From 58-81 sp012729145 (GTDB lineage: Bacteria; Synergistota; Synergistia; Synergistales; Thermovirgaceae): DNA of 64,000 nucleotides. The stretch is from NCBI GenBank assembly GCA_040770625.1, contig JAXGIW010000004.1, positions 62,001 through 126,000 on the forward strand, in the 5' to 3' direction. A program made the position numbers and the translations under genes. Numbering within the stretch: the stretch's first letter is position 1; each line of letters starts with the position of its first letter. The notes beneath the pieces were generated by a model. That model made no database searches, was not told where the DNA came from, and was given only the letters and a program-made list of their open reading frames with translations. Shown in pieces: positions 7,269 through 16,799 of the stretch.

Positions 7269-9485
7269 TCAGGGGGTGTTAAGGCTGGCTCCGAGGATCT
7301 GTCTTGCCTCTTCCTCGTCCACCAGGATATCCCTCGGTCTCGATCCTTCCTGGGGGCCCAGGATGCCCACCTGTTCAAGGGTGTCGATGAGCCGTGCCGC
7401 TCTCGTGAAACCTATCCGGAGCTGTCGCTGAAGCCTGCTTGCCGAGGCTATCCCGCTTTGAAGGATAAGCCCCATGGCCTCCTCCAGGAGGGGGTCATCC
7501 AGATGGACCCGGCCTCCGTCCTGTTCATCATCCTCCTGCATGTCGATGTCAAGGAAAACAGGGTCTCCAAAAAGGGCCGAAAGGTATTCCATGAAACGCT
7601 GTATCACCGGCTCGTCCATCCAGGGAGACTGTATCCTTAGCGGCTTGGGAAGCCTGGGGGTCAGAAAGAGCATGTCCCCGCTTCCAAGAAGTCTCTCGGC
7701 TCCAGAGACATCTATTATGGTCCTCGAGTCGGTCTGGGAAGGAAGTGTGAAGGCCACCCTTGCGGGGATATTGGCCTTTATCAGCCCCGTTACGACATTG
7801 ACCGAAGGTCTCTGGGTGGCTATCACCAGGTGAATTCCGGTGGCCCTTGCCATCTGCGCAAGTCTGCAGATATAGTCCTCCACCTCCCGGGGTGATGTGA
7901 ACATCAGGTCAGCAAGTTCGTCGATCACGATAATTATGTAGGGAAGTCGGTCCAGGGGCAGGGCCCTGGCGTTGAAAGCCTTTATGTTCCTTACCCTGGC
8001 CTGGGCGAACATCTCGTAACGCTTCTCCATCTCCCTTATGGCCCACCCCAGGGCGTGAACAGCCTGTCTCGATTCCACGACGGGCGGGGTGATATTGTGG
8101 GGCAACCGTTCGAAGACCTTCATCTCCACCCTCTTTGGGTCGATGAGAAGGAAACGGAGCTCTTCAGGTCTCATGCGGCATGCAAGGGCTGCAATACAGC
8201 ATGAGACAAAAACGCTCTTGCCCGATCCGGTCGTTCCGGCCACCAGGAGGTGGGGCATTTTCTCCAGCCCGATGGTAAGATGACGGCCGTCGACACCGAC
8301 CCCTACAGGAATGGCAAGGTCACTGTCCGAATCCTGGAAAGAGGAGTGCTCGAGAACGGTCCTTATATTCACCGGTTTCCTGTCAGGGTTCGGGATCTCG
8401 ATCCCGATATAGGTCTTCCCGGGGATCGGGGCTTCGACCCTGAGACTGGGGACTGCCAGGGATACGGCCAGGTCGTTGGCCAGGCTTGACACCCTGCTGA
8501 CCTTGATGCCCGGGGCAAGCTGTATCCTGTACTGGATCACCGTGGGGCCGACCACCGTCTCCGCCAGTTCGGCGCTGATCCCGAACTCCTCGAGAGTATC
8601 AACGATGTTCTCCCCCTGCCGGGAAAGAAGGCCCTTGTCGACCTCGAAGGAGAAATCGTCGGGTTCGCCGAAGACATCCAGCGGGATTGGGAAAGAGAGC
8701 GTCTTGCCAGGGATCGTGTCAGAAAGGTTCTGGACCTTATCGACTGCGGTTTCATCCACTATCGTATCGGGAATATCTATCTTGCCGGGGGTCGCGGAAC
8801 CGGATGTCCTGCCAGTTTTTGTCACGGTCTCCGGGGCGGTCTTGCCCGGGGTCTTTTTCGTTCCTTCCTGTGAAGGAGCGGTCCCGGCTGGATGTCCTCC
8901 AGAAAGGGGCGAAAGAAGTGCGCAAAAGGATCTCAAGACACCTGAGAGAAGGGAAGCGGCCGCTGCCACGTTCCTCCTGTTGATGATCCCGTAAAGCACC
9001 ATGGCCGATGCCATGCCTCCGAAACCCGCCAGAACGGCACCGAAGGGACCGATGTGTCTTAAGAGAACCCCGGCCAGCAGGTAGCCCGGCCGGCCGGGAC
9101 GAAGAATACCGACAACGGGTTCGATACCGCTCAGGGTGGAGAGTCCAAGAAGAAGGGCACAGCACAGATACATTATCAACGAAGCGAGAGCCTGCCTCCA
9201 GGGGGAGGGGACCTGGTATCCCATCAGCCATGAGATCGAGGAGTAGGCACCAAAGAGCAGGAGTACGATGACCCCGCCCCCGAAGATCTCCAGGGTCCAG
9301 AAATGGACTATCCGTCCGAGATCACCAGTCCTGAAGAGAAACAGCGTTGCCAGGAGGTAAAGGTCGACCAGAAGAAGGACAAGAACGATCATGGTGAACC
9401 ATGGCGGTCTCCTCCCTTCGGCCCTGACCGGTTCTCGGGCCCCGGTCTTTTCCTTGTTCCGGGGTTTACTCCTGGTCACCTTCAT
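7269..9485 (-). CDS. ftsK: DNA translocase FtsK/SpoIIIE
   Basis: Septum-anchored motor that pumps chromosomal DNA during division and dimer resolution. The N-terminal roughly 200 residues hold several hydrophobic membrane segments. A charged linker rich in Lys, Thr and Pro follows, then the motor with Walker A GTTGSGKS, the Walker B region YIIIVIDELADL, and HLVIATQRPS. The C-terminal gamma winged helix (about residues 665-738, LQRQLRIGFTRAARLID) is present. The length of 738 residues suits a short-linker FtsK. The start lies 1 nt after the tldD stop region and shares its ribosome site. Confidence 0.95.
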   Translation of the reverse strand: MKVTRSKPRNKEKTGAREPVRAEGRRPPWFTMIVLVLLLVDLYLLATLFLFRTGDLGRIVHFWTLEIFGGGVIVLLLFGAYSSISWLMGYQVPSPWRQALASLIMYLCCALLLGLSTLSGIEPVVGILRPGRPGYLLAGVLLRHIGPFGAVLAGFGGMASAMVLYGIINRRNVAAAASLLSGVLRSFCALLSPLSGGHPAGTAPSQEGTKKTPGKTAPETVTKTGRTSGSATPGKIDIPDTIVDETAVDKVQNLSDTIPGKTLSFPIPLDVFGEPDDFSFEVDKGLLSRQGENIVDTLEEFGISAELAETVVGPTVIQYRIQLAPGIKVSRVSSLANDLAVSLAVPSLRVEAPIPGKTYIGIEIPNPDRKPVNIRTVLEHSSFQDSDSDLAIPVGVGVDGRHLTIGLEKMPHLLVAGTTGSGKSVFVSCCIAALACRMRPEELRFLLIDPKRVEMKVFERLPHNITPPVVESRQAVHALGWAIREMEKRYEMFAQARVRNIKAFNARALPLDRLPYIIIVIDELADLMFTSPREVEDYICRLAQMARATGIHLVIATQRPSVNVVTGLIKANIPARVAFTLPSQTDSRTIIDVSGAERLLGSGDMLFLTPRLPKPLRIQSPWMDEPVIQRFMEYLSALFGDPVFLDIDMQEDDEQDGGRVHLDDPLLEEAMGLILQSGIASASRLQRQLRIGFTRAARLIDTLEQVGILGPQEGSRPRDILVDEEEARQILGASLNTP

Positions 9486-9486
9486 A

Positions 9487-10842
9487 TCACGTTCTGCTTC
9501 CTCCCACTACAAGCTGCCTTATCCGTATCGTAGGCTGGCCGTCGGTCACGGGGACCTGCTGGCCCGACTTGCCGCATACGCCAGGGTCAAAATGAAGATC
9601 GTTGCCTACGGCATCGATATCCATCAGCACCCTGGGGCCGTTCCCGGTCAGCATGGCGTTCCTGACAGGGTATGACCTTTTGCCTTTGGAAACAAGGTAG
9701 CCTTCGGTAACTTGAAAGACAAAATCCCCTGATGTGGAGTTTACCTCACCCCCGCCCATTTTCAGGACAAGAAGACCCCTATCCACACCGGAGATGATCT
9801 CTTCGGGATCCCCGTCACCGTTCATTATAAAGGTATTGGACATCCTTGGAACCGGAGGATGCCTGAAGGATGACCTTCTTCCGTTCCCTGTGACCGGGAA
9901 CCCTCCCTGTCTTGAAGAGAGGAGGTCAGTAAGGAAAGATTTGAGAAACCCATCCCTGATGAGGACTGTTCTCCGGGAAAGGGTCCCTTCACCGTCAAAG
10001 GGGTAGCTCCCGTAAAGTCCCGGAAGAGTCGGATCGTCAACAAGCGAGACAAGAGGGGATGCCACCTGTTTCTCCAGGCAGTCCCTGAAGGACGAATAAT
10101 CGTTCAGAACAATATCGGCTTCCAGGCTGTGACCGCAGGCTTCATGGATCATGGTCCCACCGGCTGCGCCCGCCAGCACCACGGGCATTACACCCGCAGG
10201 GCAGGGTTTTGCCTCCGAGAGAAGCACTGCCCTTCTGAAAGCTTCCCGGGCCACATCCTCAAGATCGTTTGATCGGAGGAATTCTTCCTGGGGCAGGCTG
10301 AATGCCCTGACATCCCTTCCGGAGTGAAGGGATCCTCCGGACTCAACGACCACTGTGGCGGAGAATCTTGTGGAAAAGACCGATAGCCGGCACAAGGGGT
10401 TAAGGCTGCCGGCTATGGCTGTCTCTCTGGCTCCGCTGCTCCACGCGAAGGATACCTGTCGCACCTTGGGAGAGAGCTTTCTGATCATCTTGTCCAGTTC
10501 GCGCATCCTCTCGAAGGGAGCTTCCTCTTCTATCTCTGGAAGAGGCAGGAGCGATTTGTCACCCTTCGGGAGTGGGCTCCCTGCCGAAAGGCCGGCACGC
10601 TTCTTTCCGTCGGAGATGGTAAAGGCTGCCGAGGAAAGGTCCGACCCTGAAGAATGGGTAAAATAGGTCCTGTCACCCACTACTATCCTTGTCCCAGTCC
10701 CCTCCGTCAGAGAAGAGGAGACCTCTTCGAATTTCCCGTCATCCAGGAGGCAGTGGCGCGCGAAACTTCTCTGGATGAACACCTCTCCGAAGGAGGTGCC
10801 GGGAATTGAAATGGCATCGGTAACATCAAAAAGTCTGTCCAT
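9487..10842 (-). CDS. tldD: TldD/PmbA-family metalloprotease
   Basis: Family members process modified peptides and toxins. The zinc-binding motif HEACGH is present in GGTMIHEACGHSLEAD, marking the catalytic TldD type as opposed to PmbA. Other TldD hallmarks are YPFDGEGT and LLSSRQGG. The ATG at 10842 follows GGGAGG and begins MDRLFDVTDAI. An in-frame GTG at 10878 overlaps the mltG stop as GTGA and is a possible longer start. No PmbA partner lies in the window, and the substrate is unknown. Confidence 0.9.
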   Translation of the reverse strand: MDRLFDVTDAISIPGTSFGEVFIQRSFARHCLLDDGKFEEVSSSLTEGTGTRIVVGDRTYFTHSSGSDLSSAAFTISDGKKRAGLSAGSPLPKGDKSLLPLPEIEEEAPFERMRELDKMIRKLSPKVRQVSFAWSSGARETAIAGSLNPLCRLSVFSTRFSATVVVESGGSLHSGRDVRAFSLPQEEFLRSNDLEDVAREAFRRAVLLSEAKPCPAGVMPVVLAGAAGGTMIHEACGHSLEADIVLNDYSSFRDCLEKQVASPLVSLVDDPTLPGLYGSYPFDGEGTLSRRTVLIRDGFLKSFLTDLLSSRQGGFPVTGNGRRSSFRHPPVPRMSNTFIMNGDGDPEEIISGVDRGLLVLKMGGGEVNSTSGDFVFQVTEGYLVSKGKRSYPVRNAMLTGNGPRVLMDIDAVGNDLHFDPGVCGKSGQQVPVTDGQPTIRIRQLVVGGSRT

Positions 10843-10874
10843 ACCTTCAGAGACCTCCCTTTTCCGTAGGCAGC

Positions 10875-11927
10875 TCACTGGTGGACCGCCCCGAAGGCAT
10901 TCCTCGACCGCCTGACGGCCTCGGAGTGCTCTGAGAAGGTCCTGCTGAAAAGGTGTGTACCGTCAGGCATTGCCACGTAGTAGAGGAAGGGAACATCCTC
11001 GGGTTCGATGGAAGCCAGCCATGATCCCTCCGAAGGTGTACAGATAGGGGCAGGAGGCAGGCCGGCATAACGGTAGGTATTGAAAGGGGAATCGATCTCC
11101 AGGTCCCGGTAGAGGACCCTCTTCAGTTCAACTCCCCTCAGAGACCATGCATAGACCACGGTGGCATCTATCTGAAGTTTCATCCCTGCTTCAGAGCGGT
11201 TGCGGATCACTCCGGAGATTATTGGCCTCTCGTGGTCATGCCTTGCCTCCCTTTCCACAAGAGAGGCTACGATAGCCCTTTCAAGGAGCGCGTCGGCATC
11301 GACCCCCGGGCCAAGAACTCTCTCACCTACCCTCTTCATCCAGAGCGCCGAGGCTGCCCTGACCAGTTCGTTGACGGCTCCATCGGAAGGAGTAACACTG
11401 TAGGTCTCGGGGATGAGAAAGGCGATCCTCGAACCTGGCCCTGATGGAAGGAGGGGGCGCAACGTATCCGGGAAGAGGTCATCCCTTGCAAGGGAGCCCT
11501 CGAAAGTCTCACCGAGCCTGGCAAGAAGAACTTCGTAAGTCTCCCCGGGGTAAAGGGTGATCCCCGAGACCTCCGGCTCCGCTACTGCCATCTGCCGGGC
11601 TATCTCCCAGGGCGAACCCTTGCGGATACGGTAGAGTCCGGGCCGAATCGACCTGTCGATACCTTCTCTTGCGAACCACCTTGAAAGTTCGTTGGGACGG
11701 TCAGTCAACCCTGACGATCCGAAGACCCTGGAGATCTCCCTGGCGTTCATTCCTGGAAGAACGAGAACATCCATAGGATCGCCTCTGCCCATCTGAATGG
11801 TCCCGGCCAGTTTCAGGGGCAGATACTGGGCAAGAGCAATAAAGGAGGCAAAAGTAACAAGAAGTAGAATAAGATGAACTACCCTGCCTGCCCAGGAGAC
11901 GGTGGCTGGTCCGGTATCCTTTGTCAT
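10875..11927 (-). CDS. mltG: endolytic murein transglycosylase MltG
   Basis: Cleaves nascent peptidoglycan strands and sets glycan length. A single membrane segment lies at about residues 16-38, followed by a LysM-like region and the YceG catalytic domain. Key motifs are ASLVEREAR (catalytic glutamate), GMKLQIDATVVYAW, SPFNTYRYAGLPPAPI and FYYVAMPDGTHLFS-like residues near the C-terminus. Its start overlaps the cyclodeaminase stop as TAATG with no clear ribosome site, so translational coupling is likely. The length of 350 residues is normal. Confidence 0.94.
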   Translation of the reverse strand: MTKDTGPATVSWAGRVVHLILLLVTFASFIALAQYLPLKLAGTIQMGRGDPMDVLVLPGMNAREISRVFGSSGLTDRPNELSRWFAREGIDRSIRPGLYRIRKGSPWEIARQMAVAEPEVSGITLYPGETYEVLLARLGETFEGSLARDDLFPDTLRPLLPSGPGSRIAFLIPETYSVTPSDGAVNELVRAASALWMKRVGERVLGPGVDADALLERAIVASLVEREARHDHERPIISGVIRNRSEAGMKLQIDATVVYAWSLRGVELKRVLYRDLEIDSPFNTYRYAGLPPAPICTPSEGSWLASIEPEDVPFLYYVAMPDGTHLFSRTFSEHSEAVRRSRNAFGAVHQ

Positions 11928-12562
11928 TACCGGGGAAGTTCCGAAGATACCGCTGCCAGGACCTTGTCGGCGGCTGTTCCGGTCCTTTCAAGGTCCGCCT
12001 CGAGACGGCGGAGATTCTCTTCGACAAAAGATCCGTCCTCGATGGACGACAGGTTGATCCTGGCGTTCATTGCCGCTCCACGAGAGGCCGCTTTTATCAG
12101 CAAAGCTGACACTCCTGCGTCTGTTATGGCGTTCCGGTTGCCCATGGAGGCGACGGCAAGACAGTTCTCGGCCACATCACCGGCGAGTTCGACCATCCTC
12201 ATGGGGACAAGGGTCGATCCTTTGAGGGCCTCCTGCATGGATATCCTCCTGGTCTCTCTCTCCTGCTCTGAGTCTTTGGGGAGGGCCAGGGCTTTCATGA
12301 AACGGTCAAAAGCGTCGCAATCCTTCATGGCAAGATCGAGGAACTCCCGCGATAAGGCCTTGCCCCTTTCTGCGGCCTGGACCATCTCTTCCTGGACCCC
12401 GGAGAAACGGGAGCGTCCAACGGTCAGGTTTGCCACCATTGCCGTCAGGCTGGCAGCGATGGAAGCGCACAGGGCCGAAGCGGAGCCCCCTCCGGGAGTG
12501 GCACTGGATGAACCCAGCTCTTCAATAAGATCCCCTACAGGCAGGGAAGCGATATCTTTCAT
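11927..12562 (-). CDS. fchA: formiminotetrahydrofolate cyclodeaminase
   Basis: Releases ammonia from 5-formimino-THF to give methenyl-THF, completing one-carbon recovery from histidine. The 211 residues form the helical cyclodeaminase fold, with the signature SSSATPGGGSASALCASIAAS near the start and NAITDAGVSALLIKAA later. In animals this domain is fused to the formiminotransferase; here it is a separate gene two positions downstream of ftcD. The start overlaps the hutI stop as TGATG and has GGAGG 8 nt upstream. Confidence 0.93.
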   Translation of the reverse strand: MKDIASLPVGDLIEELGSSSATPGGGSASALCASIAASLTAMVANLTVGRSRFSGVQEEMVQAAERGKALSREFLDLAMKDCDAFDRFMKALALPKDSEQERETRRISMQEALKGSTLVPMRMVELAGDVAENCLAVASMGNRNAITDAGVSALLIKAASRGAAMNARINLSSIEDGSFVEENLRRLEADLERTGTAADKVLAAVSSELPR

Positions 12563-13809
12563 CAGTTGATCCTCCTATCGTCGGTTCTTTGTACGACACA
12601 CTCACCCCTCTTGTAGACGGAGAGGACCGGAGCAACTCCGCAATTATAAGCCAGAATGGCAGGTGTGTCTCCGTCCAGCACAACCAGGTCAGCAAGCTTG
12701 TTCCTTTCGAGGCTTCCACAGGATCCGTCGACCCCGATAGCCTTTGCGGCATTGAGAGTGCATCCGTAAAGGGCTTCGTCAACGGTCATGCCCATGTTCA
12801 TGACAGCGAGGCCGAATACGAAAGGAACCGACTGGGTAAAGGAGGAACCGGGGTTGCAGTCCGTGGCCAGAGCCACAGTAAGTCCCAGGTCAAGCATCTT
12901 CCTTGCGTCGGCATATGGTTTGCGGAGACTGTAGGCCGTGGCGGGAAGCAGGACCGCAATGACCCCCGCCGAGGCCATCTTCGCAAGGTTCTCCTCTCTT
13001 GCCGCAAGGAGGTGCTCTGCCGAGACAGCACCCATCTCCGCTGCCAGTGCCGCACCGCCCGTGTCAGTAACCTCGTCGGCGTGGACCTTGAGTTTCATTC
13101 CGTGCTCTCTGGCAGTATCCAGGATCCTTCTGGTCTGTGGAACGGAGAAGACACTTTCCTCGCAGAAAACATCGCAGAAGGGGGGGGTGCATTCGGCGGA
13201 TACGGCGGGGATCATCTCTTTGACCAGAAGATCGACGTACCCTTCGGGATCGTCAGTGAATTCGGAGGGTACCGCATGGGCCCCCATGAAGGTCGGTACG
13301 ACCGTGACGGGGGTCTGTCTCCCCACCCTTTCGATCAGCCTTAGCAGGCGTATCTCAGAAGCGGTATCCAGCCCGTAGCCGCTCTTGATCTCGACCGTAG
13401 TGGTCCCGTGAGAGAGAGATATATGTATGTTCTTCAGGGTTCTCCCAAGGATAGTCTCGTCGCAAGCGCTCCTCACCGACCGGACCGACGAAAGGATCCC
13501 CCCCCCTGACCTGAGGATCTCCAGGTATGGTACCCCCGAGAGCCGCGTGGCGAACTCTTTCTCTCTCAGCTCTGAAAAGCACATATGGGTATGAGGGTCT
13601 ACGAAGCCGGGGACGACACATCTGCCTCCGAGACCGATCTCCTGGTCTATCTGCGACGGGTCCAGGCCCTGGACGACGTCATCTTCTCTCCCGACCCTTT
13701 CTATGAGACCATCCCTGACGAGTAGGGCTCCCCTCTCCCACGATACGCACCCGCCTCCATCGGAGACAGGGGTATGGATCCTGGCGTCCCTGAAAAGTTT
13801 TGTTGTCAT
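12562..13809 (-). CDS. hutI: imidazolonepropionase
   Basis: Hydrolyses 4-imidazolone-5-propionate to N-formimino-L-glutamate, the third step of histidine degradation. It belongs to the amidohydrolase superfamily. The metal ligands appear in VDPHTHMCF, with further histidines in KVHADEVTDTGG and SAEHLL, and the late aspartate in ALATDCNPGSS. The length of 415 residues is typical. Its ATG overlaps the ftcD stop by 4 nt (ATGA). It is the middle gene of the hut block and is probably co-translated with its neighbours. Confidence 0.96.
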   Translation of the reverse strand: MTTKLFRDARIHTPVSDGGGCVSWERGALLVRDGLIERVGREDDVVQGLDPSQIDQEIGLGGRCVVPGFVDPHTHMCFSELREKEFATRLSGVPYLEILRSGGGILSSVRSVRSACDETILGRTLKNIHISLSHGTTTVEIKSGYGLDTASEIRLLRLIERVGRQTPVTVVPTFMGAHAVPSEFTDDPEGYVDLLVKEMIPAVSAECTPPFCDVFCEESVFSVPQTRRILDTAREHGMKLKVHADEVTDTGGAALAAEMGAVSAEHLLAAREENLAKMASAGVIAVLLPATAYSLRKPYADARKMLDLGLTVALATDCNPGSSFTQSVPFVFGLAVMNMGMTVDEALYGCTLNAAKAIGVDGSCGSLERNKLADLVVLDGDTPAILAYNCGVAPVLSVYKRGECVVQRTDDRRIN

Positions 13810-14717
13810 GCCTGTTCACCTGACATATCGAGGAGCTTGAGCTCGATGATCTGTTCAGGTTCGAGGCCGGCCGCCTGCAGGTAATGAGCAGCGCTCTGGA
13901 ATATCGCCGAGGCCGGGACCATCCCGTAGATCTCGGTCTCGACCACGGGGACACCCCACCTCGAGGCTTCCATCCTTACCAGTTCGAGGACCCTGTACAG
14001 GGGGTTCTTCTCGTGATCCACTATGTTTACACTTACCTGGACCATCCCCTTCTCCTCGAGGGCAAGGCCGATGGCCTTGACGTGAGCAAGACCTCCCCCG
14101 GAGAACCTTATGGACCTTGCGATCTCTTTTGCGATTTCAATACGGCAGGTGCCCAGATTGACGTTGAAGGCAACCAGGAATTTTCTAGCCCCAACGACAG
14201 TCGCCCCTGCCGTAGGGTGCATTTTGGCCTCTCCGACATCGGGATGTCTTTCGGGATCACCGATCGCCTTCTTCAACCCCTCAAACTGGCCTTTCCGAAT
14301 GTTCTCAAGGTTCTTCCTGTCCGGCCTTGTGGCTGCCTCCTCGTAATAATAGACTGGCACCTTGAACTGTTCGTTAAGGCGTCTTCCGAATTCCCGGGCT
14401 ATCTGGACGCACTCCTCCATGGACAAACCTTTCAGCGGCGTAAAGGGTACAACATCAAGGGCGCCTATCCTTGGGTGGGCACCGGAATGAACGTTCATGT
14501 CGATAAGCGAGAAGGCCGCTTCCGCCGACCTTATCAGGGAATCCATTATCGCCTCGGGGTCGCCGGCCAGGCTTACCACCAGCCTGTTATGGTTCTCGTC
14601 GGACCTGTGATCGAGCAGTTGACAACCTTTTCTGTCGCGAAGAGGTGCCACGATACTCTCTATTACATCCTTTCTTCTTCCCTCGCTGAAATTTGGGACA
14701 CACTCAACGATCCTCAT
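13806..14717 (-). CDS. ftcD: glutamate formimidoyltransferase
   Basis: Transfers the formimino group from formiminoglutamate to tetrahydrofolate, releasing glutamate. The first residues, VECVPNFSEGRRKDVIESI, are the family signature. DVVPFTPLKGLSMEECVQIAREFGRRL and HPTAGATVVGARKFLVAFNVNL follow in order. The ATG at 14717 is preferred because GGAGG lies 6 nt upstream; the earlier ATG at 14723 abuts the ribosome site. The protein, 303 residues, is the transferase domain alone, with the cyclodeaminase encoded by fchA downstream. Confidence 0.95.
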   Translation of the reverse strand: MRIVECVPNFSEGRRKDVIESIVAPLRDRKGCQLLDHRSDENHNRLVVSLAGDPEAIMDSLIRSAEAAFSLIDMNVHSGAHPRIGALDVVPFTPLKGLSMEECVQIAREFGRRLNEQFKVPVYYYEEAATRPDRKNLENIRKGQFEGLKKAIGDPERHPDVGEAKMHPTAGATVVGARKFLVAFNVNLGTCRIEIAKEIARSIRFSGGGLAHVKAIGLALEEKGMVQVSVNIVDHEKNPLYRVLELVRMEASRWGVPVVETEIYGMVPASAIFQSAAHYLQAAGLEPEQIIELKLLDMSGEQA

Positions 14718-14756
14718 GATCATCCTCCGTCCCAGGGATCCTTCACTGGACCCCGG

Positions 14757-16763
14757 CTATTCTTCTATCAGTGACAGAAGGAACCTGTCATCGGCAAGGA
14801 AGGGAAGGGTGACATGATCACCGGAGGATGCGTTGTGTCCGATAATGGTCTCAATGGAGTTGGGATTCCTTGCCCAGGAACGACGGGCGACCCCTCCGAT
14901 AACGTCCCAGGAGAGGGATCGTCTGATCACCTCATCCACCCTTTCGCTGCCATCAAGGACAAGCCCGAACCCTCCATTTACGGCTTTCCCGATCCCGACA
15001 CCGCCACCATTGTGAAGAGCGACGAGGCTCATCCCTCTAGCCGCGTTTCCGGCAAAACACTGGATGGCCATGTCGGCCATGACGTTACTGCCATCCTTGA
15101 TGTTGGCCGTCTCCCTGAAAGGCGAATCTGTGCCGCCAGTGTCGTGGTGATCCCTACCGAGCATTACTGGCCCGATCTCGCCATGGCGGACCATTTCGTT
15201 GAACCTGAGGGCTATCCTTACCCGTCCTTCAGCATCCTGGTAAAGTATCCTTGCCTGGGTTCCTACCACCAGGCGGTTCCTCCCGGCATCCCGGACCCAG
15301 AGGTAGTTATCCCGATCCTGGGGTCTCCTCTCAGGATCTATGCACTCCATGGCCGCCTGGTCTGTCTTTTCGAGGTCTTCCGGCCTTCCGCTCAGGCAGA
15401 CCCACCTGAAGGGGCCATAGCCGAAATCGAAAAGTTCGGGTCCCATGATATCCTCAACGTAGGAGGGGAAGATAAATCCCTCCCTGGTATCCTTGCCGTT
15501 CTTGGCAATATCCAGCCTTCCGGCGTCAAAGACGGCTTTCATGAAGGAGTTTCCGTAGTCAAAGAAGTAGGTCCCCCTTTCATGAATGGTGCGGATAAGG
15601 TCGAAATGCCTGCTAAGGCTTTCGTCTACCATCTGGCGGAATATCTTTCTGTCCTTCCTGAGCATCTTCGTCCTCTCGTCGAAGGATAGCTGGAAGGGAC
15701 AGTAACCACCGTCATAAGGAGCGTGGCACGAGGTCTGGTCCGAAAGAAGGTCGATCTTGACGTTTCTGTCCACAGCATATTGCAGAAGCTCAACTATGTT
15801 CCCGTGATAGGCGATGGAGATTCCCTTCCGGGATGACAGGTTCTCTCCCGCGATCCGGAAGACCTCATCAAGATCGCTTGAGACCACCGAGACCCAGCCC
15901 TGCTTGTGCCGGGTCTCGATCCTGGAGATGTCCACTTCTGCAATTATCCCCACGCACCCGGCGATCTCAGCCGATTTCGGTTGGGCTCCACTCATCCCGC
16001 CGAGGCCGGAAGAGACAAAAAGTACTCCCTCAAGCCCCTTGCCTGTGGAGAGACCAAGTTTCCTGCCGGCGTTGAGGATAGTGTTGAAGGTCCCGTGGAC
16101 TATCCCCTGGGGGCCTATGTACATCCAGCCACCGGCGGTCATCTGGCCGTAATTGGCAACCCCCATCTGGGCCGCGATCTCCCAATCGTCCTGGTTGTCG
16201 AACATTCCTACCATCATGGAGTTTGTGATAATGACCCTTGGGGCATCGGGTCCCGACCGGAAGAGCCCAAGAGGGTGCCCCGATTCGACAACGAGGGTCA
16301 TATCCTCTGTCAGTTCCTCGAGGTACTTCCTGATCAGGCGGTACTGCATCCAGTTCTGGCAGACACTTCCCGTCTCTCCATAAGTGACCAGCTCGTATGG
16401 GTAAAGAGCCACGTCCGGATCGAGGTTGTTGTCGATCATCACCTGGAAGGCCTTTCCCTCCAGACATTTGCCTTTGTAGCTGTCAATGGGCAGACCCTTG
16501 GGGGGGGTTGATGGACGGTACCGGTAACCGTAAATTCTCCCCCGGCTCCTGAGTTCATCAAGGAATTCCGGTGCAAGGACCTGGTGCAGCTTCTCGGGAA
16601 TGTACCTGAGGGCATTCTTAAGAGACGTAAGGGTCTGTCTTTTGTCCAGCCGGTAACCCCTGTCGGGTGCCCGTCTGATCTGTGGATCGAAGGGAGGCGG
16701 AGACGGGAGCTCATCTCCGAGGGATATTCTCATAGCTGCTTCAATTCTTCTGTTGTCAGGCAT
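14757..16763 (-). CDS. hutU: urocanate hydratase
   Basis: NAD-dependent hydratase converting urocanate to imidazolone propionate. Diagnostic stretches are GLGGMSGAQPKSAEIAG (NAD-binding), GGWMYIGPQGIVHGT, TSCHAPYDGGYCP and NAARGMSLVALHNGGGVGIG. At 668 residues it is about 100 longer than the common 555-residue bacterial enzyme and resembles the long form of the family. The ATG at 16763 has GGAGG 6 nt upstream. It lies 36 nt downstream of hutH in the same operon. Confidence 0.95.
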   Translation of the reverse strand: MPDNRRIEAAMRISLGDELPSPPPFDPQIRRAPDRGYRLDKRQTLTSLKNALRYIPEKLHQVLAPEFLDELRSRGRIYGYRYRPSTPPKGLPIDSYKGKCLEGKAFQVMIDNNLDPDVALYPYELVTYGETGSVCQNWMQYRLIRKYLEELTEDMTLVVESGHPLGLFRSGPDAPRVIITNSMMVGMFDNQDDWEIAAQMGVANYGQMTAGGWMYIGPQGIVHGTFNTILNAGRKLGLSTGKGLEGVLFVSSGLGGMSGAQPKSAEIAGCVGIIAEVDISRIETRHKQGWVSVVSSDLDEVFRIAGENLSSRKGISIAYHGNIVELLQYAVDRNVKIDLLSDQTSCHAPYDGGYCPFQLSFDERTKMLRKDRKIFRQMVDESLSRHFDLIRTIHERGTYFFDYGNSFMKAVFDAGRLDIAKNGKDTREGFIFPSYVEDIMGPELFDFGYGPFRWVCLSGRPEDLEKTDQAAMECIDPERRPQDRDNYLWVRDAGRNRLVVGTQARILYQDAEGRVRIALRFNEMVRHGEIGPVMLGRDHHDTGGTDSPFRETANIKDGSNVMADMAIQCFAGNAARGMSLVALHNGGGVGIGKAVNGGFGLVLDGSERVDEVIRRSLSWDVIGGVARRSWARNPNSIETIIGHNASSGDHVTLPFLADDRFLLSLIEE

Positions 16764-16799
16764 ACTTGTCCTCCTCTCTGTTCCTTTGCTCTTGAAAAA

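Noticed and set aside
14814..15689. Plus-strand open frame of 291 codons within hutU
   Set aside because: It lies wholly inside the well-conserved urocanate hydratase gene on the other strand and shows no motif or ribosome site.
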